From Coprinellus micaceus (Eukaryota; Basidiomycota; Agaricomycetes; Agaricales; Psathyrellaceae): a stretch of 64,000 nt of DNA. The DNA lies in the NCBI GenBank assembly GCA_951394405.1, contig OX596335.1, forward strand, positions 1,860,001 to 1,924,000. Reading direction: 5' to 3'. Below are positions 11,338 through 23,245 of the stretch, piece by piece (the stretch's first letter is position 1; every line of letters begins with the position of its first letter). A program made the position numbers and the translations under genes. Under the pieces are notes generated by a model. The model had not been told where the DNA came from, did not search any database, and was given only the letters and a program-made list of their open reading frames with translations.

Positions 11338-14300
11338 CTAACTAACAATTAGGGAAAGTACACGCATAAACACAGCAATAGGGCGAAAGATAGGACTCCC
11401 CCGAAGCGAAGTCCAAGACTCGTGTGCGAGGCCTTTGTAGGCGACGCCAAAAGGACAAGCTTTATCGCGGTGCCCCTCCCCAGACTTAGCCAACCGGCTA
11501 CTAAGCCAACGTGTTTCAATCCAGGCTCCCGGGGGGTTCCCTACACCCCCCGGCATGCACCTCCGTAGAGGCACACAACTCAGTTCAGCGTTCAGCCGCA
11601 ATCAGTTGTAGGGACTGACACGTCACGCCAACTACCCAGTCCTACGCACGTCGACTGTTGGCCTTTACAGCCTGGTCCGAGAAGGGCCGCAAGCCACTCA
11701 TCCAATACCCACTGGCAGTGGGTGATGATATTGGAACCCGAAAGAAAATGCGGGCGGGTTCTCCATCAAGAATCCAACGAACTCTCACAAAAAGCGGGGA
11801 ATCCGATCGAGAGTTTCAAGCACTCCACAGTGTGTGAAGATGTGACGCCGGGTTTGCGTTGGGTGACCGCACTCACATTCGTGAGTGTCGTGGCCTGGAA
11901 TATTAAACTGTCGATAGTACTCGCCTATCGGGGCATGATTGAGAACTGCTCTGGCAAATCGAGGGCAGAGTATATTGTCCTCGTTGACATTACGTAGCCA
12001 TGTACCGCCATTGACGTATGTGGGACGAAGAGGCTTCCCCTTGGGGTCGCTGAACACCAGGAACTGGTGCCCAAGGTAGTCAGGGTCGCGAGCCAAGGTG
12101 GTCCACGCATCTAACGCTGAGTCAGCGACATGCTTGCGCACGCCATCCAACGAAGTTTCCGGCCTCTCCCCCAGGACAATGGGGGGAAGGCTGCGAGCAC
12201 GAAGATGTGCCTGATATTGAATCCCCCATTCCAACTTGGAGGGGACCTCAACGAACATAACCTTGTGGTCAGGGAACCCTGACAGCCAGGTGGCTAGCTT
12301 CCGGCATACGGTAAGCGAATGGGCCTGCCCAGAATGAACAGACGGATCTACCACTCGTTTTGCCATGGCAATAGAGTCGGTGAAAATGACTATCCGGTCG
12401 CAGTCCTCGAGGGACGAACCCTTAAGGACTGCGTTCCGGATCGCAAAGAGCTCAGCATCAGATGCCAGCACCTTGCCCGCTGCCCAGGCAGACGAGCCAG
12501 AGAGGTCGATCGGGCCTTCGAATACGAAGGCCGCAATCGCATGATGCCTGGTCGATGTCTTGGGGACAGACACATCCGTCCCGAAACACACCATACGCGG
12601 TTGCCCACGCGCGACGTTGAACAGGGTATTGAGTTCGGTACGCCTCCGGTTGAGGGGTTCCTCACCATAGGTATCGTACTCGTTGAATTTGACCTGGGCC
12701 TCCTCCGCAACAGGGGAGAAGACCTCCGTGAGTGAACCCAGATTCTTGGCCGTCTGAGTAATCACATCACGCACCTTGCCCTGCTTCTCAAGAGGAAGCC
12801 AGACAGATGAACTGTAGTGTGGGTCGGCTCCCTTCCGGAACTCCTCGGGGAGGAGGGACCGGAGAGGGTGCGTTTCCGAGAGAGTCGCCGTCCTGAAGAC
12901 CGCCCGCTGGGACAGTTTTCGAAGATGGAGACGAATGGGGGGGAGGCCTGCAAGGCACTCAACTCCTCCAGTAGGGGATGTGCGAAACGCCCCCACAATC
13001 CAGCATGCGGCTTTACGCTGCATGGTGGTCAGAGCTTTGAGGGCGCCAAGATTCTTGGCTCCCTCGTAGTACCAAAGCCTGTGCCTGTACATTGCGACCG
13101 GGAGGACCCAAGCCCGGAACAGGATTTGTTTGTTCTTGGGGGTTAACCCCCAAGTAGAATTGCCCAGCATCCTCATCGCCATTACGGTGGTGAGGGCTTT
13201 GCAGGTGTAATACCGTACGTGCTCCTGGAAAGTGAGCTTCCGATCAAAGTAGAAACCCAAGTATCTCCAAAACTTCTTGGGTTTGAGAGGGGTGTCCCCT
13301 GTGAAGGGGGCGAACCCAAGGTCGATAGGGCGATCCCAGCCGGAGTGCGCTCTACTGAAGTGGAACAGCTCGTTCTTGGTATGTTCCATAACCAAGCCTG
13401 CTGCTGTGAATAAATCGAACATAACTGCGTATGCGTGGCGAAGCATCACGCAGTTCGTTGCGATGTCAGGAGACTGAGCCGCAAAGGATCTGTCATCCAC
13501 ATATGATATGAGAGTGGCGCCGAGGCCCCGTTCCCGTATGCGATATAGCTTCATGATAAGAGCTACGATGAGTGCAGATAGGACTGGGGCCAGGGCTCTG
13601 CCCTGGCCCACTCCAACGTCCGCACAAAATGGTTCTGAGGTGTAGTTGTTCCACACGTATGATGTGTGCCTCTCCACCAGGTAAGATTTAAAGAAGGCCA
13701 CCACCCAGGGGTGAAAGCCCATCTTGTGGAGTACCTCGAGTAAGAACTTTTGGTTGATTGAGGGGAAAAACTGAGCGATGTCAAAGGCCAACATGCTAGT
13801 ATGATACCCCTTGGCCCACCCTGTGCACACCAAGTGTGTCAGGTATAAGCTGGCGTCTTCGGTGGAGTGCTGATGCACCCCTCCCATCTGATTTGGATCG
13901 ACAAGATCGTACTTGATCATGTCGAACTGAAAGCAGTTGGAAATCATCTTTTGAACCAATTTGCCAAGGGTGTTCAGGAGCACAATGGGCCTGAACACCT
14001 TCGGCGTGTCGTAGGACGGTTTATTCGGTTTGGGGATGATAACCGATACCGAGTCCTTAAAGTGTTTCGGCCAATGCCCCACCTCCATGCATGCATTGGC
14101 CAAATCGATGATGAGACGCTCGCACTCGGGTGCAGTGAGGATGTACTTCAGGTGAGCCCACGTTACATGGTCTGGGCCTGGAGCGGAGCGTGATGAACAT
14201 GCCTGGAGTGCCTCTTGCAACTCCAGAGATGAGAATACAGGCCACTCTCGGACATTGAGGTCCTCCAGTGGTTCCAATACGCTCGTATCGATCGGGCGAT

Positions 14301-14697
14301 CGTTGGCTGCATTGTAGGTGCCATGCAAGGCACCCCAAAGCTGGCCGAGTTTGTGACAAGGCTCTCCGTTGAGTTGGATAGCCTCGCTCAGAGGGTTTTT
14401 GCGCTCCTTGATCCAGGACATAAGATCCCAAGGACGCGCATGAGTTTCCAAGATATCTTTGATGCGTTCATCAAAGAACTCGCGTTTGGTCTTTCTTACA
14501 ACAGACCGAAATGCACGACGGGTCTCAGGGGAGTTATCCCCTTGATACTCGTCATACGCCTTTTGACACTCTTCATCCCACCACTTCTTGGAATGAGGAG
14601 TGACAATGTACTCTTCAGAGTGGGCAAGCCAAGCTCTGTTGAATACGTCCACAATAGCAGAAGAGAGGGAGTCAATCCCCTCTCTGGTACCGAGGTC
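11338..14697 (-). mobile_element. LINE B copy, minus strand, both ends lost
   Basis: This is a LINE B copy with the family's own RT (YRIRERGLGATLISYVDD) and 3' UTR. On the left it ends at 11338 inside the 3' UTR, without the terminal stem-loop and poly(A). On the right a LINE A poly(T) begins at 14698. It is the only copy showing the LINE B linker upstream of RT (KKWWDEECQKAYDEYQGDNS). It shares a 36-bp in-frame deletion and many residues with the plus-strand LINE B at 17573-19225. Confidence 0.85.
11698..14697 (-). pseudogene. LINE B ORF2: RT, RNase H, C-terminal zinc; one stop
   Basis: The frame runs from the end of the endonuclease (DVFNRAWLAHSEEY) through RT motifs SSRSAPGPDHVTW, FRPIVLLNTLGKL, AFDIAQFFPSI, GVGQGRALAPVLSAL (usually GSALSP) and SYVDD, then RNase H (GTDVSV, ASDAELFAI, IFTDSIAMA) and the zinc motif CECGHPTQTRRHIFTHC. 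At 11785-11787 a CGA codon (FLRE) has become TGA, losing the last 29 residues. The N-terminal endonuclease is missing. RT in the LINE pathway copies element RNA at the nicked target. Confidence 0.85.
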
Positions 14698-17572
14698 TTT
14701 TTTTTTTTTTTTTTTTTTAAATCAGCTTTTATATACCGGGGCACGATGGCAGTCCAGTCGCTATCAACATACAAAGAGAGCGCGAGCGTCACTAACTGAG
14801 TACTACTGCAATTACGAGGCATGAGATATTGACGATTTGGAGACGCCCGGCGCTTGAAGTTTTACCCCCAACCAGCAGACAGACAATGAAAGGCCTTGCG
14901 GCACTAACAGATCAGTATATTGAATCGGCATTCCCACCCAGTCCAGTCCAATCCCCGCCAGTACCAGTCCGCCACAAGGTGTTATGGGCCCCGGGGGCAC
15001 ACCTTGCCTGCCCCCGAACGGTTTCCCTCTCGGTAGCCGCGCTTCGGGTACCCCTCATCCACATCAGTTGCAAGGACTGACGCGTCAGGGGACCTACCCA
15101 ACTCCCTTCACGTGAGACCTTTAACCAGGCAAAACGAGGCCAACCCAAGCGAGGCCGCCTCCTCTCAACCATCCCCCTGTGGGGCGTATTCAAACCCAAA
15201 GGCGAAGGCCTTTGGGTTATCTTCTAAGAACCAAACGAGCTCCTGGACGTAGCGGGGGTCCCGATCGTACATTTCCAGCACTCCGCACTGGGTAAAGATA
15301 TGATGCCTAGTTTGCATCGGACAACCACACTCACACTCGTGTGAGTCTTGGTTACGAATATTGAACCGTTGGCGATATTCGCCAGTTGGTGCATGATTGA
15401 GAATGGCTCTGCACATGCATGCACAGAGCACATTGTTCTCATTAACATGTCGGAGCCATACTCCCCCATTGGAGTACGTCGGACGAATTGGCTTCCCCTT
15501 AGGGTCGCGCAGCACCATGAACTGATGCCATAGATAATCTGGGTTGCGTGCCTGAGTAGCCCACACGTCCAGTGCGGAATCGGCAACATGCTTGCGCACG
15601 CTATTGAGAGAGGTAGCGGGTCTCACTCCCACGGGAGTGGGAGGGAGGCTCCGCGCATGCAGATGAGCACGATGTTGAAGACCCCACTTCAACTTTGAAG
15701 GGGTCTCAATGAAGTCCACCCGTCTGTCCGCCTTGGCGGCAAACCAGGTGCGGAGGGCCTTACAGGTTGCAAGCGAAAATGCCTGGCCCGAATGGATCCC
15801 CGGATCGACTGCTCTCTTAGCCATGGCCAGAGAGTCGGTGAATATCGCAATTCGATCACAATCTTCTAGGGCCGTGGCCCTTCCGATTGCCATACAAATT
15901 GCTAGGAGCTCAGCATCAGACGACAGGACACGTCCTGCCACCGTGACTCCTTTGCTCCTTTGGTTGCCTAAGCCTTCGTACACGTAGGCCGCGGTCACAT
16001 TATGCCTGGTGGCCTTGGGGACAGACGTGTCCACCCCCATGCACACCGTGTGGATGTTGGTACTCAGAGAGTTCCATAGAGTGTTCAGTTCCTGTCGGCG
16101 TCGTTCGAAGATGTCTTCGCCGTATCGCTGGAAGCTGTTGAAGTGGACTTGGGCCCCATAGAGGTCCATCATCCTAGATCCTGGAGTATTTTTGACCGCA
16201 CATGGCTCAAACTTCTCCGTCAGTTTGGGCAGTCCCCTGAGGGTCTGGCCTATAGCGTCCTTTATGCAGCTGCGGTTCACCGGGGAGAGGTGACAGGCGG
16301 CCCCATAATGGGGGGAGGCACTTCCCCTGTGTTCCTCTGGTAGGAGGGAGCACAGGGGATGGCTGGGAGATAATGTCGCCGTCCGGAACACGGCACGCTG
16401 TGAGAGTTTCCGGAGGTGAAGACGAATGGGTGGGAGGCCCGCAAGGCACTCCACTCCCCCAGTAGGAGACGTGCGAAACGCTCCTATTATCCAGCATGCT
16501 GCTTTACGCTGCATGGAGATTAGAATTTTGAGTGCGCCTTGGATTTTGGCGCCCTCATGGTACCACAATCTATGTCCGTACGTGCAGATGGGTATCACAC
16601 ACGCTCGGAACAAGATGCGCTTGTGCTTGGGCGAAAGCCCTCGAGTAGAATTGCCAAGCATTCTCATTGCCATTACGGTGGTGAGAGCCTTGGTTGAATA
16701 GTACTGGATATGTTCTTTGAAAGACAAAAACTGGTCGAAGAAGAAGCCCAAGTAGCACCAATACTGCTTGGGTTTCAGAGGGGTGTCCCCTGTGAAGGGG
16801 GCATATCCGAGATCAAGGGGCATACGGAAGTCCGTGTGGCCTTTGGAGAAATGGAAGAGTTCTGTCTTGTCGTGTTCCAAGACGAGCCCTGCCTTTGTAA
16901 ACATATCGAAAAGACACTGGTATGCATGGTAGAGATGCACGCAGTTCTCTTCCATATCTCGAGACTGGACGATGATAGTGCCATCGTCCACGTATGAGAT
17001 CAAGGTAGCGAGTTTCCCCTCTGGCCTCAATCGGAAGAGCTTCATGATTGGAGCTATGACAAGGGCAGACAATACGGGTGAGAGGGCCGAGCCCTGTCCC
17101 ACCCCCACGTCCGCCCGGAAAGGATCCGAAGTAGAGCCATTCCACACATACGATGTGTGGCGCTCCACCAGGTAGGATTCAAAGAAGGTCACCACCATAG
17201 GGTGGAAGCCTTGCTTGCGAAGTACCTCGAGTAAGAACTCGTGGTTGATGGACGGGAAGAACTGGGTGATGTCGAAGGCCACTACGCTCGTCTTAAGTCC
17301 TGCTGCCCATCCCGTTCGCACCAAGTGCGTAAGGAATAGGCCTGCGTCTTTGGTGGAGCGCTGACACACCCCTCCCATTTGATTTGGATCGACAAGATCA
17401 TACTTGATCATGTCAAACTGAAAGCGGTTGGAAATCATCTTTTCAACCAATTTGCCAAGGGTGTTCAAGAGCACAATGGGTCTGAACGCCTTTGGGGCAG
17501 AGTAGGACGGCTTGTTCGGTTTCGGTATGATAATCGAAAGCGAGTCCTTGAAATGTTTTGGCCAGTGCCCGG
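14698..17572 (-). mobile_element. LINE A copy, 5'-truncated, minus strand
   Basis: Poly(T) at 14698-14718 marks its 3' end. The 3' UTR is 14719-15164, with the family stem-loop next to the tail. The body stops at 17572 inside RT, where LINE B starts in the opposite orientation. 5' truncation is usual for LINEs because reverse transcription often stops early. The insertion broke a LINE B (-) copy on its left. No matching target duplication is found on the right, so the right junction has been rearranged. Confidence 0.87.
15165..17572 (-). CDS. LINE A ORF2 C-terminal two-thirds (RT, RNase H, zinc)
   Basis: An uninterrupted frame of about 800 codons on the minus strand, entering at TGHWPKHFKDSLSIIIPKPN and ending FGFEYAPQGDG. 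RT motifs are complete from FRPIVLLN onward: AFDITQFFPSI, GVGQGSALSPVLSAL, ISYVDDGTI. RNase H (GVDTSV, SSDAELLAI, IFTDSLAMA) and the terminal zinc motif CECGCPMQTRHHIFTQC are intact. There is no start codon or endonuclease, so it cannot act alone. It is intact over this length, which suggests a recent insertion. Confidence 0.88.
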
Positions 17573-19225
17573 TTTGCGGCTCAGTCTCCTGACATCGCAA
17601 CAAACTGCGTGATGCTTTGCCACGCATACGCAGCTATGTTCGATTTATTCACAGCGGCGGGCTTGGTTATGGAACATACCAAGAACGAGCTGTTTCACTT
17701 CAGTAGAGCGCATTCCGGTTGGGATCGCCCTATCGACCTTGGGTTCGCCCCCTTCACAGGGGACACCCCTCTCAAACCCAAGAAGTTTTGGAGATACTTG
17801 GGTTTCTACTTTGATCGGAAGCTCACTTTCCAGGAGCACGTACGGTATTACACCTGCAAAGCCCTCACCACCGTAATGGCGATGAGGATGCTGGGCAATT
17901 CTACTTGGGGGTTAACCCCCAAGAACAAACAAATCCTGTTCCGGGCTTGGGTCCTCCCGGTCGCAATGTACAGGCACAGGCTTTGGTACTACGAGGGAGC
18001 CAAGAATCTTGGCGCCCTCAAAGCTCTGACCACCATGCAGCGTAAAGCCGCATGCTGGATTGTGGGGGCGTTTCGCACATCCCCTACTGGAGGAGTTGAG
18101 TGCCTTGCAGGCCTCCCCCCCATTCGTCTCCATCTTCGAAAACTGTCCCAGCGGGCGGTCTTCAGGACGGCGACTCTCTCGGAAACGCACCCTCTCCGGT
18201 CCCTCCTCCCCGAGGAGTTCCGGAAGGGAGCCGACCCACACTACAGTTCATCTGTCTGGCTTCCTCTTGAGAAGCAGGGCAAGGTGCGTGATGTGATTAC
18301 TCAGACGGCCAAGAATCTGGGTTCACTCACGGAGGTCTTCTCCCCTGTTGCGGAGGAGGCCCAGGTCAAATTCAACGAGTACGATACCTATGGTGAGGAA
18401 CCCCTCAACCGGAGGCGTACCGAACTCAATACCCTGTTCAACGTCGCGCGTGGGCAACCGCGTATGGTGTGTTTCGGGACGGATGTGTCTGTCCCCAAGA
18501 CATCGACCAGGCATCATGCGATTGCGGCCTTCGTATTCGAAGGCCCGATCGACCTCTCTGGCTCGTCTGCCTGGGCAGCGGGCAAGGTGCTGGCATCTGA
18601 CGCTGAGCTCTTTGCGATCCGGAATGCAGTTCTTAAGGGTTCGTCCCTTGAGGAGTGCGACCGGATAGTCATTTTCACCGACTCTATTGCCATGGCAAAA
18701 CGAGTGGTAGATCCGTCTGTTCACTCTGGGCAGGCCCATTCGCTTACCGTCTGTCAGAAGCTAGCCGCCTGGCTGTCAGGGTTTCCTGACTGCAAGGTTA
18801 TGTTTGTTGAGGTCCCCTCCAAATTGGAGTGGGGGATTCAGCACCGAGCACATCTTCGTGCTCGCAGCCTTCCTCCTATTGTTCTAGGAGAGAGGCCTGA
18901 AACTTCGTTGGATGGCGTGTGCAAGCATGTTGCCGACTCAGCGTTGGATGCATGGGCCACTCTGGCCCACGACCCCAACTATCTCAAACACCAGTTCCTG
19001 GTGTTCAGCGACCCCAAGGGGAAGCCTCTTCGTCCCATGTACGTCAATGGCGGTACGTGGCTACGTAATGTCAACGAGGACAATATACTCTGCGCTCGCT
19101 TTGCCAGAGCAGTTCTCAATCATGCCCCGATAGGCGAGTACTATCGACGGTTTAATATTCCAGGCCACGACACCCACGAGTGTGAGTGTGGTCACCCGAC
19201 GCAAACCCGGCGTCACATCTTCACG
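17573..19225 (+). CDS. LINE B ORF2 fragment (end of RT to RNase H)
   Basis: Open frame of about 550 codons without its own start. It covers the RT thumb region (PKKFWRYLGFYFDRKLTF), RNase H with GTDVSVPKTSTRHHA, ASDAELFAI and IFTDSIAMAKRVVD, and most of the C-terminal zinc motif (CECGHPTQTRRHIFTH), where TE2 cuts it. It shares a 36-residue-encoding-region deletion (12 codons) between EEA and QVKFNEY with the LINE B at 11338-14697. Confidence 0.85.
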
Positions 19226-21790
19226 CACCTAGGTCACCCAGCTGAGCCGGCTCTAAGCCGGACTCAGCTGGGTCGCCAGCTGGGCTGGGCTGAGTGCGGG
19301 CTCAGCTGTAGCACGCCGGCTGAGCTGTAAATCAGTGAGCTGAGCTGCTCGCTGAGCCCAGCTGAGCGATGTTCAGCTGAGCTGGGGTGGACTCAGCTTG
19401 TGCAGCTGAGCTGGGGGTGCGTGCTCAGCTGCCCTCAGCTGACCTCAGCCAACACATAGCTAGCTCAGCCCAGTGTCATCGGGCTGAGCCTCACACCCAC
19501 ATAACCCAGCTGAGCTGGTCTATGCGGCTGAGCTGAAGCTGGCTCAGCTCAGCTGAGGTGTGATGGTCACATGGTGACAGATGTGACCAATATGTGACAC
19601 AACAAACAAAGACAAACATGACAAACAAACAAATGATGATGGCATACATACACAAATAGATATGATGTCATAGATCCAAAATGATGCTCATTTAGATAAG
19701 ACTATTGATATTCGCATGTGTGATATCATGGTCAATTCTTGTCCAATAAGGGTGATTTTGGTATCGTTAGAAAGCGCTTGGCGGCCTCTATCTGGATTTG
19801 TATAGTAGGTAATCAAATGAGGTACTGACACATGTCAAATAGTGGTTTTCTCAATACTAGGATTTGCAAGGACACCATTTGGCTTAGTTTGGTGGAGAAT
19901 GTGATTAGCAAAACCTTTCCAGCACAAACTGGGTGGACAGGAAGGGCCAGGACTACTGCAGTTTCAGGAGTATTTGGATAATTAGAAGACAAGTTTCAGT
20001 GGTAGAGGCAAGTGAACACATGTAATGTGGTCATCCAGCTTCCTACTACCACCCATAAATCACACAAGATCACATCCCCTGATTTTGCTTGACCGCATAG
20101 GGTGTTATGTGAGGGCCAGTACCACCATGCAACATGCAACGGTCCCTTACACGCTGGGGTTCAGATGTATTTGGGTTATTAGCGAACAGATCTTGACATT
20201 GGGGGGTGGCAGACACATGCAGTGTAATCACCCAGCCATATGCTATCACCAATAAATCACACAAGATCCCCTCATCAAATTTGCCTGACCTCATATGGTG
20301 GTGTGCATGGTAGATGCATGCTTGTTCCATGGCATGGGCTTATAAACACACACTCTCAGCTCACTTAGAAGGTATTGGGATAGTGACCTCATATGGTATG
20401 GACTGCAGCTTTGAGTACCAGACAAGCCCCATGCATTGCAACCAGCTCTGAAATAAGCTGTGCGAAAACCGATGTATCACTTGTTTGAGGCACCCGCAAT
20501 AGTTCACACACATTTTGGTCTATGGAATTGGGAGAAGGTCATCCACGAATACAAATGTCAAAAGACACCTAAGCAAACAGACCACCCATTGCTATGGAAT
20601 AGCCCAAACTGTCCATTTGGTACCAGTTGTAACTGAAGTGCAAAGTTGTTCAGCACAACTGCTGCAAGCTGGCAGTGTTCCTGCTACATCTTGGGCATGT
20701 GTGCTCCGTTTTCTTTCCGGTCTTTTGTATTCTGCATCATTTTAAGGCCTGGTTTTTATGTGTATGGTGGCCAACTGTCCCACGGTCTCCATCATACTGA
20801 ATGGGCATGAATATAGCTGTTGCTCATCACTTTTGGCACTTTGAGCTGAATTCAGCAGGACTGGTGTGCATTTAAGATGGGGGAGATCCTGTAAGAGGTA
20901 GTACGGAACACATATAACACTTTCAAATATTTATTTGGCCATCTGGAGTGTCAGGGCAGCATGAAATGACCTTCGCACTTGCAGATCACGAGGTTTTTAC
21001 AGTTTTTGGTTGTTTTATGAAGACAGGGGATAGGTAAAAGTGGTATAAGTGGTATTACGGAGACTCTGCACCACCCTCACACCGTTTATACAATAACCGG
21101 GCATCAGAGAGCAGGCATTGAGATGGAATGGCACTCGCAAGCACCCAAATCATGAGAAATCGAAGAAAATGCTTATTTTTGACAGCTGTATTGAATGGGT
21201 TCTGGAAACGTTACATGCATTGAAAAGCCCCGAATAAGGGCTTTCGAACGGTACCAAAACCATCCTTATCGGCCAGGAACTGAGTGCAATCAGGCTCATC
21301 GCAATCAGCCTGTTTCTTATCTAAATGAGTGTGACATCATCCTGTGCCTGACGATCATGACCTCATTGATAGATCTTATCACCATGACATCATAATTATT
21401 TTTATTTGATATGATGTCATTATCCAATTTTGCGAGGTGTGACATGGATGTGACAAACATATACAAACATACACAAAGCGTGACAGATGTGTGACAGAGG
21501 CTCAGCCCTGCGGCTGAGCCAGCTGACCTGAGATGGGCTGAGCCAGCCCTTTCGCAAAATATTTTACAAATGTTGGGCGTGGTTATCGTTGGCCCAGCTA
21601 AGGCTGCTCAGCTAGACTCAGCTGGACTCAGCTGGACGGGCTCAGCTGGGATGTGAGCTGAGCCCACCTTGCATAAGCTGAGCAACATCTCACCTGGCTC
21701 AGCTAGCCGCTCAGCTCACTGATTTACAGCTCAGCCGGCGTCCTACAGCTGAGCCCGCACTCAGCCCAGCCCAGCTGGGTGACCTAGGTG
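19226..21790. mobile_element. DNA element TE2 (CACCT ends, CAGCTGAGC arms), 2565 bp
   Basis: Terminal inverted repeats start CACCTAGGTCACCCAGCTG on both sides. The element is flanked by CTTCACG (19219-19225) and CTTCATG (21791-21797), a 7-bp duplication with one mismatch; removing the element and one copy restores LINE B coding sequence. Both arms (about 19226-19560 and 21495-21790) are packed with CAGCTGAGC-type repeats. Inside lie two inverted copies of the block CTCATTTAGATAAG...TTAGAAAGCG (about 19688-19790, and 21226-21333 on the minus strand), also found in TE1 and TE4. The interior has only short frames (76 and 86 codons) with no recognisable domain, so it is probably non-autonomous. 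A near-identical copy begins at 62048. Confidence 0.88.
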
Positions 21791-21797
21791 CTTCATG

Positions 21798-21932
21798 CAC
21801 TGCGGAGTGCTTGAAACACTCGATCAGATTCCCCGCTTTTTGCGAGAGTTCGTTGGATTCTTGATGGAGAACCCGCCCGCCTTTAGTTTTGGGTTCCAAT
21901 ATCGTCACCCACCTCCAGTGGGTATTGGATGA
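21798..21932 (+). CDS. LINE B ORF2 C-terminus after TE2
   Basis: Continuation of the frame from 19225: HCGVLETLDQIPRFLREFVG to HPPPVGIG and TGA at 21930-21932. It supplies the last Cys of the zinc motif. Removing TE2 plus one duplication joins the two pieces in frame. Confidence 0.85.
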   Translation, partial: HCGVLETLDQIPRFLREFVGFLMENPPAFSFGFQYRHPPPVGIG

Positions 21933-22349
21933 GTGGCTTGTGACCCTCTCTGGGTGGTGCTGTAAAGGCCAACGGTTGGCGTGTGTAGAGCTGGGTAGTC
22001 GGCGTGACGTGTCAGTCCCTACAACTGATTGCGGATGAACGCTGAACTAAGTTGTGTGCTTCTATGGAGGTGCATGCTGGGGGGTGTAGGGAACCCGCCG
22101 GGAGCCTGGATTGAAATGCGTTGGCTTAGTAGCCGGTCAGCTAAGTCTGGGGAGGGGCACCGCGATAAAGCTTGTCCCTCTGGCGTTGCCTACGAAGGCT
22201 TTGCACACGAGTCTTGGACTTCGCTTTGGGGGAGTTCTATCTTTCACCCTATCGCTGTGTTTACGCGTATTTCTCTAATTGTTAGTTATATGTATTGTAG
22301 AAATACCTTGTGTATTAGCTAGCGACCGGACTGCCTTTGTGCCCCAGTA

Positions 22350-22382
<33 letters not shown>

Positions 22383-22385
<3 letters not shown>

Positions 22386-22935
22386 ACAGCATGCTGTGTT
22401 CCGAACGACGACATTATCTGGCACCCACCCTCTGCGATCCCTCCTACCAGAGGTGCACAGGGGGAGTGCCTCCCCCCACTATGGGGCTGCCTGTCACCTT
22501 TCCCTGGTGAACCGCGGCCGCGTAAAGGACGCTATAGGCCAGACCCTCAGGGGACTGCCCAAACTCACAGAGAAGTTCGAGCCATGTGCAGTCGAAAATA
22601 CTCCAGGATCTAGGATGATGGACCTCTATGGGGCCCAAGTCCACTTCAACAGTTTCCAGCGGTATGGCGAAGATATCTTCAAGAGACGCCGACAGGAACT
22701 GAACACTCTATGGAACTCACTGAGTACCAATGTTCGCACAGTGTGCATGGGGGTGGACGCATCTGTCCTCAAGGCCACCAGGCATAATGTGACCGCGGCC
22801 TACGTTTACGAAGGCCTAGGTAATCAACAGAGCAAGGGAGTCATGGTGGCAGGACGTGTCCTGTCGTCGGACGCTGAGCTCCTAGCGATTCGCATGGCAG
22901 TCGGAAGGGCTACAGCCCTAGAAGACTGTGATTGA
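22383..22935 (+). pseudogene. LINE A ORF2 fragment (RT tail to RNase H)
   Basis: Plus-strand LINE A sequence from SQHAVFRTTTLSGTHPLRS to TALEDCD, about 180 codons in an open frame, including GVDASVLKATRHN and SSDAELLAI of RNase H. It starts right after the LINE B poly(A) and ends where copia leader sequence begins at 22936. Truncated at both ends. Confidence 0.85.
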
Positions 22936-23021
22936 GGCTGGGGGGAAAGAATGCGTCGAAGGGGCTGCAGTTGGCGGTTCAGTCGTTGCGGTGACGTGTC
23001 GAGTACGTTGGGAGGGATATG
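22936..23021 (-). mobile_element. Copia 5' leader remnant
   Basis: Matches part of the copia leader at 51089-51190 in the same orientation, with an internal deletion and no primer-binding site between it and the LTR at 23022. A decayed or recombined copy. Confidence 0.75.
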
Positions 23022-23245
23022 TGTTGAAAGTGTAACTGGGGGCAGGGACACTGAAGCCTCTAGGTCAGAGTACTGAACTAAGGGGCCTCAGGGCAATACA
23101 TGGAGTGTTGATACACAGGAATCAGGTCACATGATGCTAGATGATCCAGATATGATAACTAAGTCCCATTAGATCAAGATAACTGATGAAGGGGAAGATC
23201 ATGATGGATAAGGGTGATCTGTGAATGGATAAGGATGGATAAGGG
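23022..23245 (-). repeat. Copia LTR, truncated, short variant
   Basis: About 224 bp of the copia LTR. It has one instead of two copies of the 26-bp repeat GAAGCCTCTAGGTCAGAGTA and lacks the last roughly 30 bp, where LINE sequence begins. Confidence 0.88.

Larger units (their letters stand above)
17573..22382 (+). mobile_element. LINE B copy, 5'-truncated, split by TE2
   Basis: Plus-strand LINE B beginning inside RT (AAQSPDIATN), interrupted by TE2 at 19226-21790, resuming after a 7-bp duplication and ending in a poly(A) at 22353-22382. The 3' UTR is about 21933-22352. The left edge abuts LINE A (-) head to head. The right edge lies in a LINE A (+) sequence. Confidence 0.87.

Noticed and set aside
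14698..14718. T-runs (14698, 27116, 33539, 40309, 41356, 59121) as simple repeats or terminators
   Set aside because: Each is next to the conserved LINE 3' end and is the complement of a poly(A) tail.
17558..17627. A LINE A/LINE B fusion gene at the 17572 junction (both strands have frames crossing it)
   Set aside because: The two halves are in opposite orientations; the few extra codons on each side are antisense read-through.
19226..19560. The regular CAGCTGAGC repeats as a CRISPR array or satellite
   Set aside because: Spacing is irregular, motifs are on both strands, and they are confined to the arms of a bounded element.
20025..20330. Small frames of 76 and 86 codons inside TE2, repeated in its second copy
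   Set aside because: The two copies are nearly identical overall, so conservation says nothing; no domain, and the frames overlap on opposite strands.
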